A program made the translations under genes and the position numbers. This document shows, one piece after another, positions 63,940-64,000 of a DNA stretch of 64,000 nt. Position 1 is the first letter of the stretch. Every line of letters begins with the position of its first letter. Location: positions 237,443-301,442 of the forward strand of contig JGZV01000002.1 of the NCBI GenBank assembly GCA_000741495.1, written 5' to 3'. Origin of the DNA: Bifidobacterium thermophilum. GTDB taxonomy: Bacteria; Actinomycetota; Actinomycetes; Actinomycetales; Bifidobacteriaceae. The notes below the pieces were generated by a model. It searched no databases. It was not told where the DNA came from and worked only from the letters and a program-made list of their open reading frames with translations.

Positions 63940-64000
63940 GACGTTCCTTTTCATTCTCGACCAGGCTGGGTGGACGGCCGCCGGCTGCCGCCGGCGGGGC

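Overview
The window is chromosomal DNA of a high-G+C actinobacterium, almost certainly a Bifidobacterium. The strongest marker is an 825-residue phosphoketolase (xfp), the key enzyme of the bifid shunt, with pta and ackA close by. Single-copy actinobacterial genes support this: two WhiB proteins, CarD, LytR-CpsA-Psr (LCP) proteins, a four-domain ribosomal protein S1, a PdtaS/PdtaR-type kinase and ANTAR regulator, and DUF5719 beside a large glycosyltransferase. I do not assign a species.

Layout. 1-12 kb: the end of an RpiR-type regulator, guaA, a 1-kb divergent intergenic region with a 72-bp tandem array, xfp, a short accessory stretch (Abi-family gene, a ladder of palindromes spaced exactly 73 bp, an unknown 206-aa gene), then pta and ackA. 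These last two with xfp turn sugar phosphates into acetyl-phosphate, acetate and ATP. 12-24 kb: aroA, tRNA-Pro, two unknown membrane proteins, glgX, a Nudix hydrolase, a Nif3-like protein, polA and an ANTAR response regulator. 24-34 kb: a repeat-rich intergenic region with a 40-bp tandem array, tRNA-Leu, a second Nudix enzyme, pyk, a TerC-like protein, uvrB, coaE and rpsA. 34-45 kb: folD, a zinc/manganese ABC transporter with a Fur/Zur-type operator, ispF-carD, glgB followed by a two-component system, and an SOS-controlled UmuD/UmuC pair. 45-64 kb: comF, a HAD phosphatase, a zincin-like protein, a cell-envelope/WhiB cluster (DUF5719, glycosyltransferase, WhiB, two LCP proteins, an FtsK/EccC-like ATPase, a second WhiB), a PdtaS-like kinase, hemolysin III, greA, an FKBP gene with an apparent frameshift, sdaA and a membrane protein.

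Most of the window is ordinary core genome. The unusual parts are three intergenic arrays of regularly spaced palindromes (periods 72, 73 and 40 bp), an accessory Abi segment bounded by a duplicated 32-bp copy of the xfp 3' end, a broken FKBP reading frame at a G6 run, and a four-codon leader ORF overlapping the FtsK-like gene. No CRISPR array, insertion sequence, integrase or rRNA gene was seen.
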